From assembly GCF_004087835.1 (NCBI RefSeq), contig NZ_CP035119.1, positions 992,001 to 1,056,000 on the forward strand: a DNA stretch of 64,000 bases. The letters are read 5' to 3'. The translations under genes and the position numbers were made by a program. Positions 34,487-42,803 of the stretch are shown piece after piece. Within the stretch, counting starts at the first letter, position 1. The number at the start of each line of letters is the position of its first letter. Source of the stretch: Halorussus pelagicus (GTDB lineage: Archaea > Halobacteriota > Halobacteria > Halobacteriales > Haladaptataceae). The notes below the pieces were generated by a model. It did no database searches and was not told the DNA's origin. It worked only from the letters and a program-made list of their open reading frames with translations.

Positions 34487-35128
34487 TCAGACGGAGGAGT
34501 CTCGTTTACCCCCGACGTACTCCTTGACGATTTTCTCCTCGACTCTGTGTAGCGTCTCGCTCGCGGTCGATTTCGCCACGCCCGCCACCTCTGCCAGTTC
34601 GGTCAGCGAACACTCCCGCGGGGTGTCGTAGTAGCCTTCGTTGACGGCGGCAGAGAGGAGTTCGCGCTGGCGCTGGGTCAACAGACTCTCGGAGTTGACC
34701 ATCTCGCGGACGTACTCCACGTCGAACTCCATCCCGAAGGCTTGGAGTTGCGTGGTGAACGACGACAACCGGTCGCGCGAGGCGGTGAGTTCGACCTCGG
34801 CCTGCCCGCCCGCGATGGTGAACGGAAGTTCCAGCGGGAGACCAGACTCCTGCACCGAGAACAGCAACAGCGGCGCGGTCGTCTCGAACTCCACGAGGGC
34901 CGAGTCGTCGGAGGCTTGCTGGAGGTCGAGTCGGGTGATGTCCTCGCGGTCTTCCATCGCGGTCACGACCGCCGGGAGGTCTTCGGCCGAGATTTCGAGC
35001 AGGCCGACGCCGGTCTCCTCGGCGGGGAAGGCCGCGAGGACGCGGAACTCGGCCTCGGGGTGGGCCATCGAAACCTCCGAAATCCACACGTCTTCGGGGA
35101 GCGTGATGTGTAGCTTCGCGGTTGGCAT
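34487..35128 (-). CDS. Bat-type HTH-10 transcriptional regulator
   Basis: The 213-residue protein has an N-terminal sensor-like region and the C-terminal bacterioopsin-activator HTH domain (about 155-213). The latter reads LTQRQRELLSAAVNEGYYDTP then SLTELAEVAGVAKSTASETLH. No PAS or GAF domain is evident. Such regulators are numerous in haloarchaea; the targets here are unknown, though the convergent halocyanin gene is one neighbour. Confidence in the family is high and in the target low. Confidence 0.85.
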   Translation of the reverse strand: MPTAKLHITLPEDVWISEVSMAHPEAEFRVLAAFPAEETGVGLLEISAEDLPAVVTAMEDREDITRLDLQQASDDSALVEFETTAPLLLFSVQESGLPLELPFTIAGGQAEVELTASRDRLSSFTTQLQAFGMEFDVEYVREMVNSESLLTQRQRELLSAAVNEGYYDTPRECSLTELAEVAGVAKSTASETLHRVEEKIVKEYVGGKRDSSV

Positions 35129-35256
35129 CTCTGTGTGCTCCTTCCGGACCCACGCCCGGATAAGCCTTCCCGAACATGTTCGTAATCGTTGGTGCCGTTC
35201 CCGCCGCTCCGAACGAACGTATTCGGGACAACACCGGTGGGCCGCATAGCCCCCGT

Positions 35257-35337
35257 ATGCAGACCCGCTTCACCGAGCGAGCGGTCGAGCGCACTGACGA
35301 GAACGTCGTCCTGACCGCCATCTGGCGCGAAAAGTAG
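35257..35337 (+). CDS. Very short open frame, possible small protein or gene remnant
   Basis: ATG 35257 opens a 26-residue frame (MQTRFTERAVERTDENVVL then TAIWREK) with normal haloarchaeal codon use. It stops 31 bp before the convergent DUF7511-type gene. No promoter is clear. It may be the end of a lost gene or a real microprotein. Confidence 0.25.
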   Translation: MQTRFTERAVERTDENVVLTAIWREK

Positions 35338-35367
35338 AATCGTCGGGACGGCCCGCCCGCAACGGAG

Positions 35368-35586
35368 TTACCGCATCTCGTCGCAGTCGATGTACGACCC
35401 TTCTTCAGCGGTTATCCACTCGGTCACGAGCACCTCGTCGTCGGCCGCTGGCGGGAAAAGGGTGCATTCGTCGGGTCGCTCGTCGTGTTCCTCCACGACC
35501 GCCCGGAGACCGAAGTGACGGTCGGAGGGCGATTCCTCGGTCGGCAGCGAGTAGTCGTCAGGGTCGGGGAAAGCGACGTTGGACAT
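35368..35586 (-). CDS. Small DUF7511-type protein
   Basis: The 72-residue protein contains ECTLFPPAADDEVLVTEWIT and the tail SYIDCDEMR. These match the pattern shared by haloarchaeal DUF7511 proteins (CTLYPxxADxxELVTxWITA...MR). The function is unknown. It lies just downstream of the minus-strand uspA-type gene and could be co-transcribed with it (24 bp gap). Confidence 0.7.
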   Translation of the reverse strand: MSNVAFPDPDDYSLPTEESPSDRHFGLRAVVEEHDERPDECTLFPPAADDEVLVTEWITAEEGSYIDCDEMR

Positions 35587-35609
35587 AGTTGGAGCGGGGG
35601 AACGGCGGT

Positions 35610-36092
35610 TCAGTTGTCGGAACTGGCGTCTATCGCGGTGTCGATGGCCGACGAGTCGGCGTCAGCGTCGGCGATATCGACGGTCAACACGGGCACCGAC
35701 GAGAGCGTAACGACCTTCTGAGAGACGCTACCGAGCATGTTTCGCGTCGGGTCCGACCCGTGCGTGCCCATGACCACGAGGTCGGCGTCGCGCTCCTCGA
35801 CCGACGCCAGAATCTCGTCGGAGGGGTTGCCCTCCCGAATCTCGGTCGAAACTGACGACTCCGCGGCGTCGAACGCGGACGCGATGTCGTCGGTCGCGCG
35901 CTCGCCCTCCGCCCGGAGTTGGTCGGTCACGTCGGGAATCCGGTCGTCGTCGAGCGTCAGGAACGCTCGGTCGTCCACGACGTAGAGGACGTGAACGTCC
36001 GCGCCGCGACGCTCGGCGATGTCGCGGGCGTGTTCGACCACCGTCTCCATTGCTTCGCTCCCGTCGGTCGGAAGCAACAGCGTATCGTACAT
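35610..36092 (-). CDS. Universal stress protein, UspA family
   Basis: The 160-residue protein begins MYDTLLLPTDGSEAME and has the ATP-binding-type G-2x-G-9x-G(S/T) block near GTHGSDPTRNMLGSVSQKV. It is cytoplasmic and stress-related. The ATG at 36092 is preferred to the adjacent GTG because of the upstream TATA box. It is divergent from a second UspA gene at 36305. Confidence 0.9.
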   Translation of the reverse strand: MYDTLLLPTDGSEAMETVVEHARDIAERRGADVHVLYVVDDRAFLTLDDDRIPDVTDQLRAEGERATDDIASAFDAAESSVSTEIREGNPSDEILASVEERDADLVVMGTHGSDPTRNMLGSVSQKVVTLSSVPVLTVDIADADADSSAIDTAIDASSDN

Positions 36093-36119
36093 CACGTTCG
36101 TTACTCTGTCGTTGGAGGG

Positions 36120-36128
36120 TATATATTA
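36120..36128 (-). promoter_or_regulatory. TATA box for the minus-strand uspA-type gene
   Basis: The minus strand reads TAATATATA here, about 31 bp from ATG 36092. It lies in the divergent intergenic region between the two UspA genes. Confidence 0.6.
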
Positions 36129-36275
36129 GGGGCGTTGTTCTCACGCGATGAAAACGACGGGCGGTCGTCCCGACGACCGCTCGATTCCGCGGTCGAACTC
36201 TCGACTCGCGGGGTTGAGCCGGACATAAAATCCAAACTGGTAACTTTTACCGGATTCTGGGAACTGTATATGCAA

Positions 36276-36283
36276 CTAAATAC
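36276..36283 (+). promoter_or_regulatory. TATA box for the plus-strand uspA-type gene
   Basis: CTAAATAC is centred about 25 bp before ATG 36305. A second AT-rich stretch, CTGTATATGC, lies just upstream near 36265. Confidence 0.5.
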
Positions 36284-36304
36284 TGGTAATACCAACATTC
36301 AGTC

Positions 36305-36778
36305 ATGAGCATACTTGTTCCCTTCGACGGGTCGGACCTCGCAGTTGCCGCGCTCGTGCGCGCGACGACGCTCGGTGACGCCTTCGACGAGACCGTCGTC
36401 GCAGTCACCATCATCCCGGAGAGAGACGCCGAGTACGCCCGCGACCACGACTGGCTCGGCCCGAACGAAGAGTTCGACATGGGCGAGATAGTGGCTCAAC
36501 TCCACGAGCAAGTCGCCGACGTCGCGCCCGAAGCCGACTTTCACCACGAAGTCGTCGGCCGGTACGCCTCCGCGGGCCGCATCGCCAAGAAACTCCGACG
36601 GACCGCCAAGAGCGCCGACGCTTCGCTGGTGGCCATCGGGAGCGACAACGCCGGGCACATGGTCTCGTCCATCCACAGCGTCGGCAGTTCCGTCGCGTCC
36701 GACGAGGCGTTCGACGTACTCATCGTCCGGAGTTCGCTCCCGCCCGACGCCTCGCCCACCGACTCACCGGGGTGGTAG
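36305..36778 (+). CDS. Universal stress protein, UspA family
   Basis: The 157-residue protein begins MSILVPFDGSDLAVAALVRA and ends its fold with DASLVAIGSDNAGHMVS and SSVASDEAFDVLIVRS. The phosphate-loop glycines are less canonical than in its divergent neighbour. It is a cytoplasmic UspA-type stress protein. The two genes share a 210-bp AT-rich promoter region, which suggests related control. Confidence 0.87.
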   Translation: MSILVPFDGSDLAVAALVRATTLGDAFDETVVAVTIIPERDAEYARDHDWLGPNEEFDMGEIVAQLHEQVADVAPEADFHHEVVGRYASAGRIAKKLRRTAKSADASLVAIGSDNAGHMVSSIHSVGSSVASDEAFDVLIVRSSLPPDASPTDSPGW

Positions 36779-36900
36779 CCGGATTGGCAGCGACCGAACC
36801 TCGCCCTCGGCCGCGCGCTGGCCGATTTTCAGCACTTGGGAATCGGTGGCCTGTTATACCCTCTCGGACCGCCAAGCGACATCTGTAGGAGTGATTCGCT

Positions 36901-37473
36901 ATGGCCACCGACACGTCCAACTTCCGAACCGAAGCGAACGTCTTCGAGAGCGACCTCGGGGGCGTCACCGTCCGAGGGAGAGCACATAGCCTGAGCGCGT
37001 GGTTCGTCCTCGCGCTCCGCCTGATGATCGGCTACGCCTTCTTGGACTCGGGATGGACCAAGATTACGGCCGCCGAACCGTTCAGCGCGGCGGGCTACCT
37101 CACCAACGTCACGGCCGCCAGTCCCCTGTCGGGCCTGTTCCACTGGATGGGCCAGACCGCGTGGTTCGTGGAGTTCGTCAACGTCGCGGTTCCGTGGGGC
37201 GAGTTCCTCATCGGCGTCGCCCTGCTCGTGGGTGCGCTAACGCGCCTCGCGGCGTTCTTCGGCGCGTTCATGATGTTGCTGTTCTACTTCGGCAACTGGG
37301 ACGTTGCCCACGGCGTCGTGAACGGCGACCTCGCGTACATGATGGTGTTCCTCGCGGTGGCGGCGTTCGGCGCGGGCCGCCTCCTCGGACTGGACGCGCT
37401 CATCGAGAAGTACGACGCTGGCGGCGAGTGGCTGGTCGAAAAGTACCCGAAACTTCGGTACGTCCTCGGGTGA
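36901..37473 (+). CDS. DoxX family membrane protein
   Basis: The 190-residue protein has four membrane helices. The first starts ALRLMIGYAFLDSGWTKI, followed by WFVEFVNVAVPWGEFLIG and then a helix with FYFGNWDVAHGVVNGDLAYM. This is the haloarchaeal DoxX type, named after a thiosulfate:quinone oxidoreductase subunit. Most members have no shown activity. The downstream creatininase-type gene starts 82 bp later. Confidence 0.83.
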   Translation: MATDTSNFRTEANVFESDLGGVTVRGRAHSLSAWFVLALRLMIGYAFLDSGWTKITAAEPFSAAGYLTNVTAASPLSGLFHWMGQTAWFVEFVNVAVPWGEFLIGVALLVGALTRLAAFFGAFMMLLFYFGNWDVAHGVVNGDLAYMMVFLAVAAFGAGRLLGLDALIEKYDAGGEWLVEKYPKLRYVLG

Positions 37474-37554
37474 GCGGTGCGGGCGACCGACGACGGCCGC
37501 GGGACGAGCCTTCCCGGCCACAGATTTACTGTCTCCGAGATACACATCGAGAGT

Positions 37555-38331
37555 ATGACAGTACAACCTTCTGACAGCGACGAGTCGTCGGTACGGTTGG
37601 CGGAACGGACGTGGACGGAAATCGAGCGCGAACTCGAAGACGGGACGCGAACCGCGGTGGTAGCCGTCGGGTCGGTTGAGCAACACGGACCGCACCTCCC
37701 CGTGGTGATGGACGCGCTCACTGGCGACGAACTCGCCGAGCGAATCGCCGACGAACTCGGTGACGCGCTGGCCGCACCGACGATTCGGCCCGGCTGTTCG
37801 GGCCACCACATGGAGTTTCCCGGCACCATCACGATTCCGCCCGAGACCCTGATGGACCTGATTCGGGGGTACTGCCGGTCGCTGGACGAACACGGCTTCG
37901 AACACGTCGTCCTCGTCCCCACCCACGGCGGCAACTTCGCGCCGGTCAACACCGTCGCGCCGGAACTCGGCCGGGAACTCGACGCGAACGTCGTCGCGCT
38001 CGCGGACCTTCCCGAACTCATGGAGTTACAAAACGAGGGACTTCGGGACGCGGGCGTCGAGTACGAGCAACCGGTCGTTCACGCCGGAGCGGTCGAGACG
38101 GCCATCGTGCTGGCCGTCGCAGAGGAACTGGTCCGGACCGACGAACTCGAAGCGGGCCACGAGGGAGAGATTTCGACGGCCCGACTCCTCAGCGAGGGGT
38201 TCGCGTCCATCACGGAGAACGGCGTCCTCGGCGACCCGCGAGAGGGGACCGCCGAGGCCGGGGAGGCGATTTTAGAGCGGATAGCGAACGCCTACGTCGA
38301 GCGAATCGAGCGCGAGCGAGCGGCGGTCTGA
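37555..38331 (+). CDS. Creatininase family amidohydrolase
   Basis: The 258-residue protein shows the metal-binding blocks of the family: VGSVEQHGPHLPVVMDAL, GCSGHHMEFPGTITI, VPTHGGNFAPV and VVHAGAVETA. Members include creatininase, mycofactocin-system and riboflavin/F420-pathway amidohydrolases; which substrate is used here cannot be told. The ATG at 37555 is preferred to the in-frame start at 37477, which adds a non-conserved extension. Confidence 0.85.
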   Translation: MTVQPSDSDESSVRLAERTWTEIERELEDGTRTAVVAVGSVEQHGPHLPVVMDALTGDELAERIADELGDALAAPTIRPGCSGHHMEFPGTITIPPETLMDLIRGYCRSLDEHGFEHVVLVPTHGGNFAPVNTVAPELGRELDANVVALADLPELMELQNEGLRDAGVEYEQPVVHAGAVETAIVLAVAEELVRTDELEAGHEGEISTARLLSEGFASITENGVLGDPREGTAEAGEAILERIANAYVERIERERAAV

Positions 38332-38334
38332 CTC

Positions 38335-38610
38335 TCACTCGGCGTACAGCGAGTAGAGGATGATGGCGAACCCGACCGCGGTGAGCGCGCTCTCGACGGC
38401 GAGCGCCGACGTTCCGGCGGTGTCCAGCAGGCGGTCCACGACGCCCGCAAGGAGCGACCCGAGCGTGACCGCTCCGAACCCCAACGCCAGCGCCCTGAGC
38501 GGTGGCGACCCCGTCCGTCGGTACGCCTTGAACGCGAAGTAGGTGATGAGACCGCCGAGGACGAGCGTGATCGTCTTGAGCGCGACGACGGTTGAGGTGA
38601 TGTGAACCAT
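38335..38610 (-). CDS. Small three-helix membrane protein (DUF7521-type)
   Basis: The 91-residue protein has three hydrophobic helices (about 8-28, 38-60, 68-88) joined by short charged loops (AYRRTGSPPLRAL). It lies 2 bp after the stop of the HTH gene, so the two are surely one transcript. This regulator plus small-membrane-protein pair is common in haloarchaea. The function is unknown. Confidence 0.72.
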   Translation of the reverse strand: MVHITSTVVALKTITLVLGGLITYFAFKAYRRTGSPPLRALALGFGAVTLGSLLAGVVDRLLDTAGTSALAVESALTAVGFAIILYSLYAE

Positions 38611-38612
38611 CG

Positions 38613-38990
38613 TCAGGTCTCCTTGCGGACCTCGGCCCAGAGGCCCGCGAGCTGTTCTTCGGCCGACTGGGTCGGCCGGGTAATCGACACCTCGAACTGG
38701 CGCTGGTCGTCCAGAAACACCGATACCTCTTCGAACGCCACGGTGTACTCCGAGGTGTGGTGGCCGTCGTTCCGGATGGCGGTCTTCTCGGTGAGAATCG
38801 AGGCGTCGGTGAGACGTTCTAGCTTGCGATACGTAGTCGAAGTCGGAATGTCACACTGAGAGGAGATCTCGCTGGCGGTCATGGGTTCGTCGAGTTGGCG
38901 GACGATCCGACGGCATTCCGGGTCGTCCAAGGCGTCGAGGACCGGTTGAAGTTCCGGTAAATCGCTGTCTCCAAAAGGTTCGCGGACCAT
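38613..38990 (-). CDS. Winged-helix transcriptional regulator (ArsR-like)
   Basis: The 125-residue protein has a winged helix at about 20-85 with DDPECRRIVRQLDEPMTASE and CDIPTSTTYRKLERLTDASI. A C-terminal dimerisation-like helix follows. There are no metal-binding cysteines, so it is not a classical metal sensor. It is probably co-transcribed with the small membrane protein downstream, which may be its partner or target. Confidence 0.8.
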   Translation of the reverse strand: MVREPFGDSDLPELQPVLDALDDPECRRIVRQLDEPMTASEISSQCDIPTSTTYRKLERLTDASILTEKTAIRNDGHHTSEYTVAFEEVSVFLDDQRQFEVSITRPTQSAEEQLAGLWAEVRKET

Positions 38991-39170
38991 CTACCGGGTT
39001 TCGCCGTGACAGAAGTATAAGCCGTTCGACTTCGAAGCCGGGCGGGGACGGGTACAACTGACTGCAACGCTCTGCAACGAACACCCCAATGGGTATACGA
39101 AGACCCAGTAGCGTGAGCGAAGTCGTTACGATACCGTTCGCAACACTATGCCCGACCCCACCACGGCGAG

Positions 39171-39266
39171 TGCGAGACCTGGACAGCGTACACCGTCAGC
39201 GAAGCCCGTGAATCGCTTCACGAGGGGATAGACGTGGTCCTGCTCGACGGGCACGTCTCGCGCTGA
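39171..39266 (+). pseudogene. Fragment of a response-regulator receiver domain
   Basis: The stretch encodes ETWTAYTVSEARESLHEGID followed by VVLLDGHVSR and a stop. This matches the middle of receiver domains (TAYxxxEALexLdexIDVVLLDrxMP), including the phospho-acceptor Asp in LLDG. The N-terminal DD pair and the rest of the domain are absent. It is a relic about 31 codons long in the 363-bp gap before the TrkA gene. Confidence 0.5.
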
Positions 39267-39353
39267 GGGCATCCTCGTCTTGTGGTGGCGCGACAGTCGG
39301 ACCGGACCCATCCGACGCGAACGCTTTTGTCGCTACTCGGAGTAGGCGTACCC

Positions 39354-40019
39354 ATGCAGTTTGTTATCGTTGGTTCAGGACGGGTCGGACTGCGAACCGC
39401 CCGCATCCTTCAGGAGGAGGGCCACGGGGTTACGCTCGTGGAGAACGACGCCGAAAAGGCCGAACACGCCCGAAAAGAGGGTTTTCTGGTCGTCGAAGGG
39501 GACGGAGCCAGCGAGGAGATTCTCGAACAGACCGACCTCGGTACTGCCGACGCCGTCGGCGGTCTGACCGGCGACCTCAACGTCAACTTCGCGGCGTGCA
39601 TGATCGGCAAACACCACGGCTGTCGGACGGTCTTGCGAATCGACGAGGACTACCGCGAGGACATCTACCACAAGTTCGCCGACGACGTGGACGAGGTGGT
39701 CTACCCCGAACGCCTCGGCGCGGCCGGAGCCAAGACCGCACTGCTCGGGGGCAACTTCAGCGTCATCGCCGACCTGACGGCAGAGCTACAACTAATGACC
39801 GTCGTCATCTCCGACGACTCGCCGGTCGTCGGCAAGCGGGTCAGCGCGGTGGAACTCCCCGAGGACGCGCGCATCTACGCCCACGGCAGAGCGCGCGAGC
39901 GCATGACGATTCCGCTCCCGAACGCCACCGTCGAGGGCGGCGACCAACTCGCGCTCATCGCCGACCAGACCGTGCTGTCGGCGGTCCGCGAGCAGTTACA
40001 GGGCGAAGCGGCCGACTGA
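39354..40019 (+). CDS. TrkA-type potassium uptake regulator (RCK domains)
   Basis: The 221-residue protein begins MQFVIVGSGRVGLRTARIL, a Rossmann NAD-binding loop. A TrkA-N domain follows (to about 135, with VEGDGASEEILEQ and LTGDLNVNFAACMIG), then a TrkA-C domain (about 145-215). It gates a K+ transporter or channel by binding nucleotides. No membrane subunit gene is beside it. The ATG at 39354 gives the canonical start. Confidence 0.88.
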   Translation: MQFVIVGSGRVGLRTARILQEEGHGVTLVENDAEKAEHARKEGFLVVEGDGASEEILEQTDLGTADAVGGLTGDLNVNFAACMIGKHHGCRTVLRIDEDYREDIYHKFADDVDEVVYPERLGAAGAKTALLGGNFSVIADLTAELQLMTVVISDDSPVVGKRVSAVELPEDARIYAHGRARERMTIPLPNATVEGGDQLALIADQTVLSAVREQLQGEAAD

Positions 40020-40638
40020 CGGTGCGAAGAAGCTGAGTCGCGGAGAGAGGTACAAGCTCCCGAAAAATACGGCGGAGGGCAGTGGGTAGCGCGAGGTCAG
40101 TGGTTGGCACCCCGAGACGAGAACTTTCGTGGGAGGGTTGGTGACACTCTGGCGAGAGGCCAACTCGCCGCCATAGCCTCCGGCACCGTCGGGACGCCGA
40201 CCGGGAGACTGCTGCACGCTTCGCGCCCGAGCCGCCGGGCGCGTTCACTACTTTGGCGGATTCGGACTTTGTTATGGGGCATCTGACCGCGACGTAGGCT
40301 TCGACACGTCGGCGACTGCGGTCGGTCAACTACGGTCTGTCGCACTCGTAGGCGGTGGTTACTCGGCGGAAACTCCTCGTTCGCGCGCCAAATGGGGAGT
40401 GGGAGAGGGTGTGGGAGAGTGGTGGTGTGCCGGGCGCGCGGTGTGGGAGGATGGGGGAGAGGCCGTCAATGCGCGCCCAATCGGGGCTGTGAACGGTAGG
40501 AACTTAAAACTACGTCAGACGGACGCCGGACGAGTGCGAGTGTGCCGTCCCGCGGTTCTGCGACTCCGGGGCGTCGATTCGGAGCGTCGGGTTGCCGAGT
40601 GGCTCACCTTCAAGGTCGGTCGGCCCGAGTCGCCAGAC
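40020..40638. other. Long non-coding stretch with a G-quadruplex motif
   Basis: The 619 bp between the TrkA gene and the DapA-family gene hold no convincing gene. A TATA-like CTTAAAACTA lies near 40504-40513, which would leave a leader of roughly 100 nt before ATG 40639. Upstream of it is a purine-rich, G-run stretch (about 40394-40465). I looked for RNase P and SRP RNA signatures and did not find them. Confidence 0.55.
40394..40415 (+). promoter_or_regulatory. Canonical G-quadruplex motif
   Basis: Four G-runs are separated by exactly three bases each: GGGG-AGT-GGG-AGA-GGG-TGT-GGG. More GGG/GGGGG runs follow up to about 40465. The motif is on the coding strand, about 90 bp upstream of the presumed TATA box of the DapA-family gene. 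Its effect is unknown. Confidence 0.6.
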
Positions 40639-41505
40639 ATGCACGGAACCGGCGTACCGCTGATTACGCCTTTCGACGCGGACGGAAACCTTGACGAACG
40701 GCGACTCCGCGAAGTCGTCCGGTGGGTCGAGGACGGCGGTGTAGACTTCATCGTCCCCTGCGGGTCGAACAGCGAGGCCGAACTGATGAGCGTCGAGGAG
40801 CGCGCTCGCGCGGTCGAACTGGTCACCGATGAGACTGAGCTGCCCGTCCTCGCGGGCACCGGCCACCCCGGTCTGAGCGAGACGCTCCGCCAGACCGACC
40901 TCGCTGCGGAGGCCGGTGCGGACGCCGCGCTGGTCGTGACGCCGTTTTACTACGACCACGACGACGAGGCGCTGGAGACCTACTACCGCGAGGTGGCCGA
41001 CGAGAGTCCGATTCCGGTCTACCTCTACAGCGTGCCAGCCTACACCGACGTGACGCTCGACCCCGCCGTCGTCGGGCGACTCGCGGCCCACGACAACGTC
41101 GCCGGAATGAAAGATTCGAGCGGCGACGTAGAGACGTTCCAACGCGAGCGCAGACTGACCGCCGACGAGGAGTTCGACCTGTTCGTCGGGAGCGGAAGCG
41201 TCTACGCCCACGCGCTCGCGTCGGGCGGCGACGGCGGCATCCTCGGACTGGCGAACGTCGCGCCCGAGCGCGCCAGCGAGATTTTCAAACTCCATCAGGC
41301 GGGCGAGGACGCTACTGCCCGGCAACTCAACGCCGAACTGGTCGAACTCAACCGCGCGGTGACCTCGCGGTTTGGCGTGCCGGGCGCGAAGGCCGCGATG
41401 GCCGAGCGCGGCGTCGATGCGGGGTATCCGCGCAAGCCCCACCGAGAGGTCGGCGACGACGTGCGCAAGGAAATTGTGTCCCTCGTGGACGAGATGACGC
41501 CGTAG
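40639..41505 (+). CDS. DapA/NanA-family (dihydrodipicolinate synthase-like) aldolase
   Basis: The 288-residue TIM barrel begins MHGTGVPLITPFDADGNLD. Family blocks are FIVPCGSNSEAELMSVEER, VTPFYYDHDDEALETYYREV, YLYSVPAYTDVTLDP with the conserved Tyr, and VAGMKDSSGD with the Schiff-base Lys. It could make dihydrodipicolinate or cleave a sugar-acid; the isolated position (no lysine genes nearby) leaves the substrate open. The conserved N-terminus chooses ATG 40639 over the longer frame from 40399. Confidence 0.85.
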   Translation: MHGTGVPLITPFDADGNLDERRLREVVRWVEDGGVDFIVPCGSNSEAELMSVEERARAVELVTDETELPVLAGTGHPGLSETLRQTDLAAEAGADAALVVTPFYYDHDDEALETYYREVADESPIPVYLYSVPAYTDVTLDPAVVGRLAAHDNVAGMKDSSGDVETFQRERRLTADEEFDLFVGSGSVYAHALASGGDGGILGLANVAPERASEIFKLHQAGEDATARQLNAELVELNRAVTSRFGVPGAKAAMAERGVDAGYPRKPHREVGDDVRKEIVSLVDEMTP

Positions 41506-41521
41506 GAGGAGAGGTTCGATT

Positions 41522-42730
41522 TTACCTCGTCACCGTGACGTTCGCGTCGGTTCCCGACGCGCTCAGTCGGTCAACGGCGTTTGCTCCGCCAACAAAGACG
41601 ACGACCGTCTCGTCGCTCACCCGCTCGAAGCGGAACCGTCTCTCGCCCGCGTCCCACTCGCGTTCGCCGACGCTGTCGCCGCGACGGTCCATGTACGCCG
41701 CGAACGCGTCGGTGAACTCGGTGGCATTGCGTTCGTCGTCCCAGCGAATCGTCCAGACGTAGCTCCGCTGGTTCGACTCGTTCGCGTCGTAGTCCCACAC
41801 GGTTGCGAGACTGTCGTTCCCCCACCCGGCCGCCGCGCGGGCGGCCCGCGACTCGGTAAGTTGTCCGCCGAGCATGCTTCGGACGAATAGCTCGCCGAGG
41901 GTGTCTCGCTGTCCGGTCTCGCCGCCGTCGCCGGGTTCGACCGTCACGGTGAGCGGCGCGGGGCGTTCCTCCGAACGGTTATCGTGTATCAACTGTTCGG
42001 TCGTCTGCGGTGGCTGTCGATACACGTCGGGTAGGTTCACCGGCGAGTCGAGAGTCCGGTCGAAATACCGTCCGCCGAAGACGTAGGGACCGAGAACGTA
42101 CCGCATGAGTGGGCGAGATTGTCGATACTCGCGGGCGAATCGTCGAATCTCGCTGTCGTTGTCGAGATAGCGGTCGGCGTACGCCTCCGAGACGGACACC
42201 GCTGTTCCCTCCCGCATCGCTCGTCGGAGTTGTACCGCGTCGGTCGTCTCGCCCTCGACGAACCTCGTCATCGATTGGTCATACCGCTCGTCGGTGTACG
42301 TCACGGCGTGTGCGTATTCGTGGGCGAGAGCGAGTTGCAACTGGGATTCGGTCGTCGCGTTAGCGGGTCTCCCGTCGTGAAGGACGACGATGACCTCGTG
42401 AGCATCGGGGTTGTAAACCGCCGTTGGGGGAGAAGCCGTGGCGTCGTTCACGCCGAGTAACACCCCGTGGAAGGGGTGCGGAAGGCTGTATTCGCTCTCC
42501 CCAAATCGCGTCGCGTTGACGGTCCGGAGCGACGGTTGCGAGACGTTGCTGTCGAGGAGCGTCGCCACCCGGTCGTACACGCGACTCTCGTTCATCGGGA
42601 GCGCGTCCGGTCCGGCGCTGGGCGTCTGCGTTTCCAGTGTGGACTGCTCGGTCTTCGGACCCGGCGTTACCGACGCCGTACAGCCCGATAGAACGAGCAG
42701 AAGTGCGCAGACGACGGAGGCACGTCGCAT
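41522..42730 (-). CDS. Exported lipoprotein with HEYAH zinc-protease motif
   Basis: The 402-residue protein has a lipoprotein signal (VCALLLVLSGCTAS, Cys 17). A gluzincin-like site lies near residues 135-165: LALAHEYAHAVTYTDERYD, with a downstream glutamate in SVSEAYADRYLD that could be the third ligand. The rest is acidic and of no known family. It is likely a membrane-anchored extracellular metallopeptidase, but activity is inferred from the motif only. Confidence 0.65.
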   Translation of the reverse strand: MRRASVVCALLLVLSGCTASVTPGPKTEQSTLETQTPSAGPDALPMNESRVYDRVATLLDSNVSQPSLRTVNATRFGESEYSLPHPFHGVLLGVNDATASPPTAVYNPDAHEVIVVLHDGRPANATTESQLQLALAHEYAHAVTYTDERYDQSMTRFVEGETTDAVQLRRAMREGTAVSVSEAYADRYLDNDSEIRRFAREYRQSRPLMRYVLGPYVFGGRYFDRTLDSPVNLPDVYRQPPQTTEQLIHDNRSEERPAPLTVTVEPGDGGETGQRDTLGELFVRSMLGGQLTESRAARAAAGWGNDSLATVWDYDANESNQRSYVWTIRWDDERNATEFTDAFAAYMDRRGDSVGEREWDAGERRFRFERVSDETVVVFVGGANAVDRLSASGTDANVTVTR

Positions 42731-42803
42731 ATCCAGTCAATCAATTGTGGCAAGGAAAAGGGTTTAGTTTCAATCAAATTCGAAAGCGAACGCTTCCGGC
42801 AGT

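Noticed and set aside
40020-40400. Possible RNase P RNA or SRP RNA
   Set aside because: The size fits, but neither the RNase P CR-I/CR-V blocks nor the SRP GGAAGG-type S-domain motif is present on either strand.
40590-40635. tRNA-like GTTGCCGAGTGGC sequence
   Set aside because: It resembles the D arm of a Leu/Ser tRNA, but no anticodon arm, T arm or acceptor stem can be formed.
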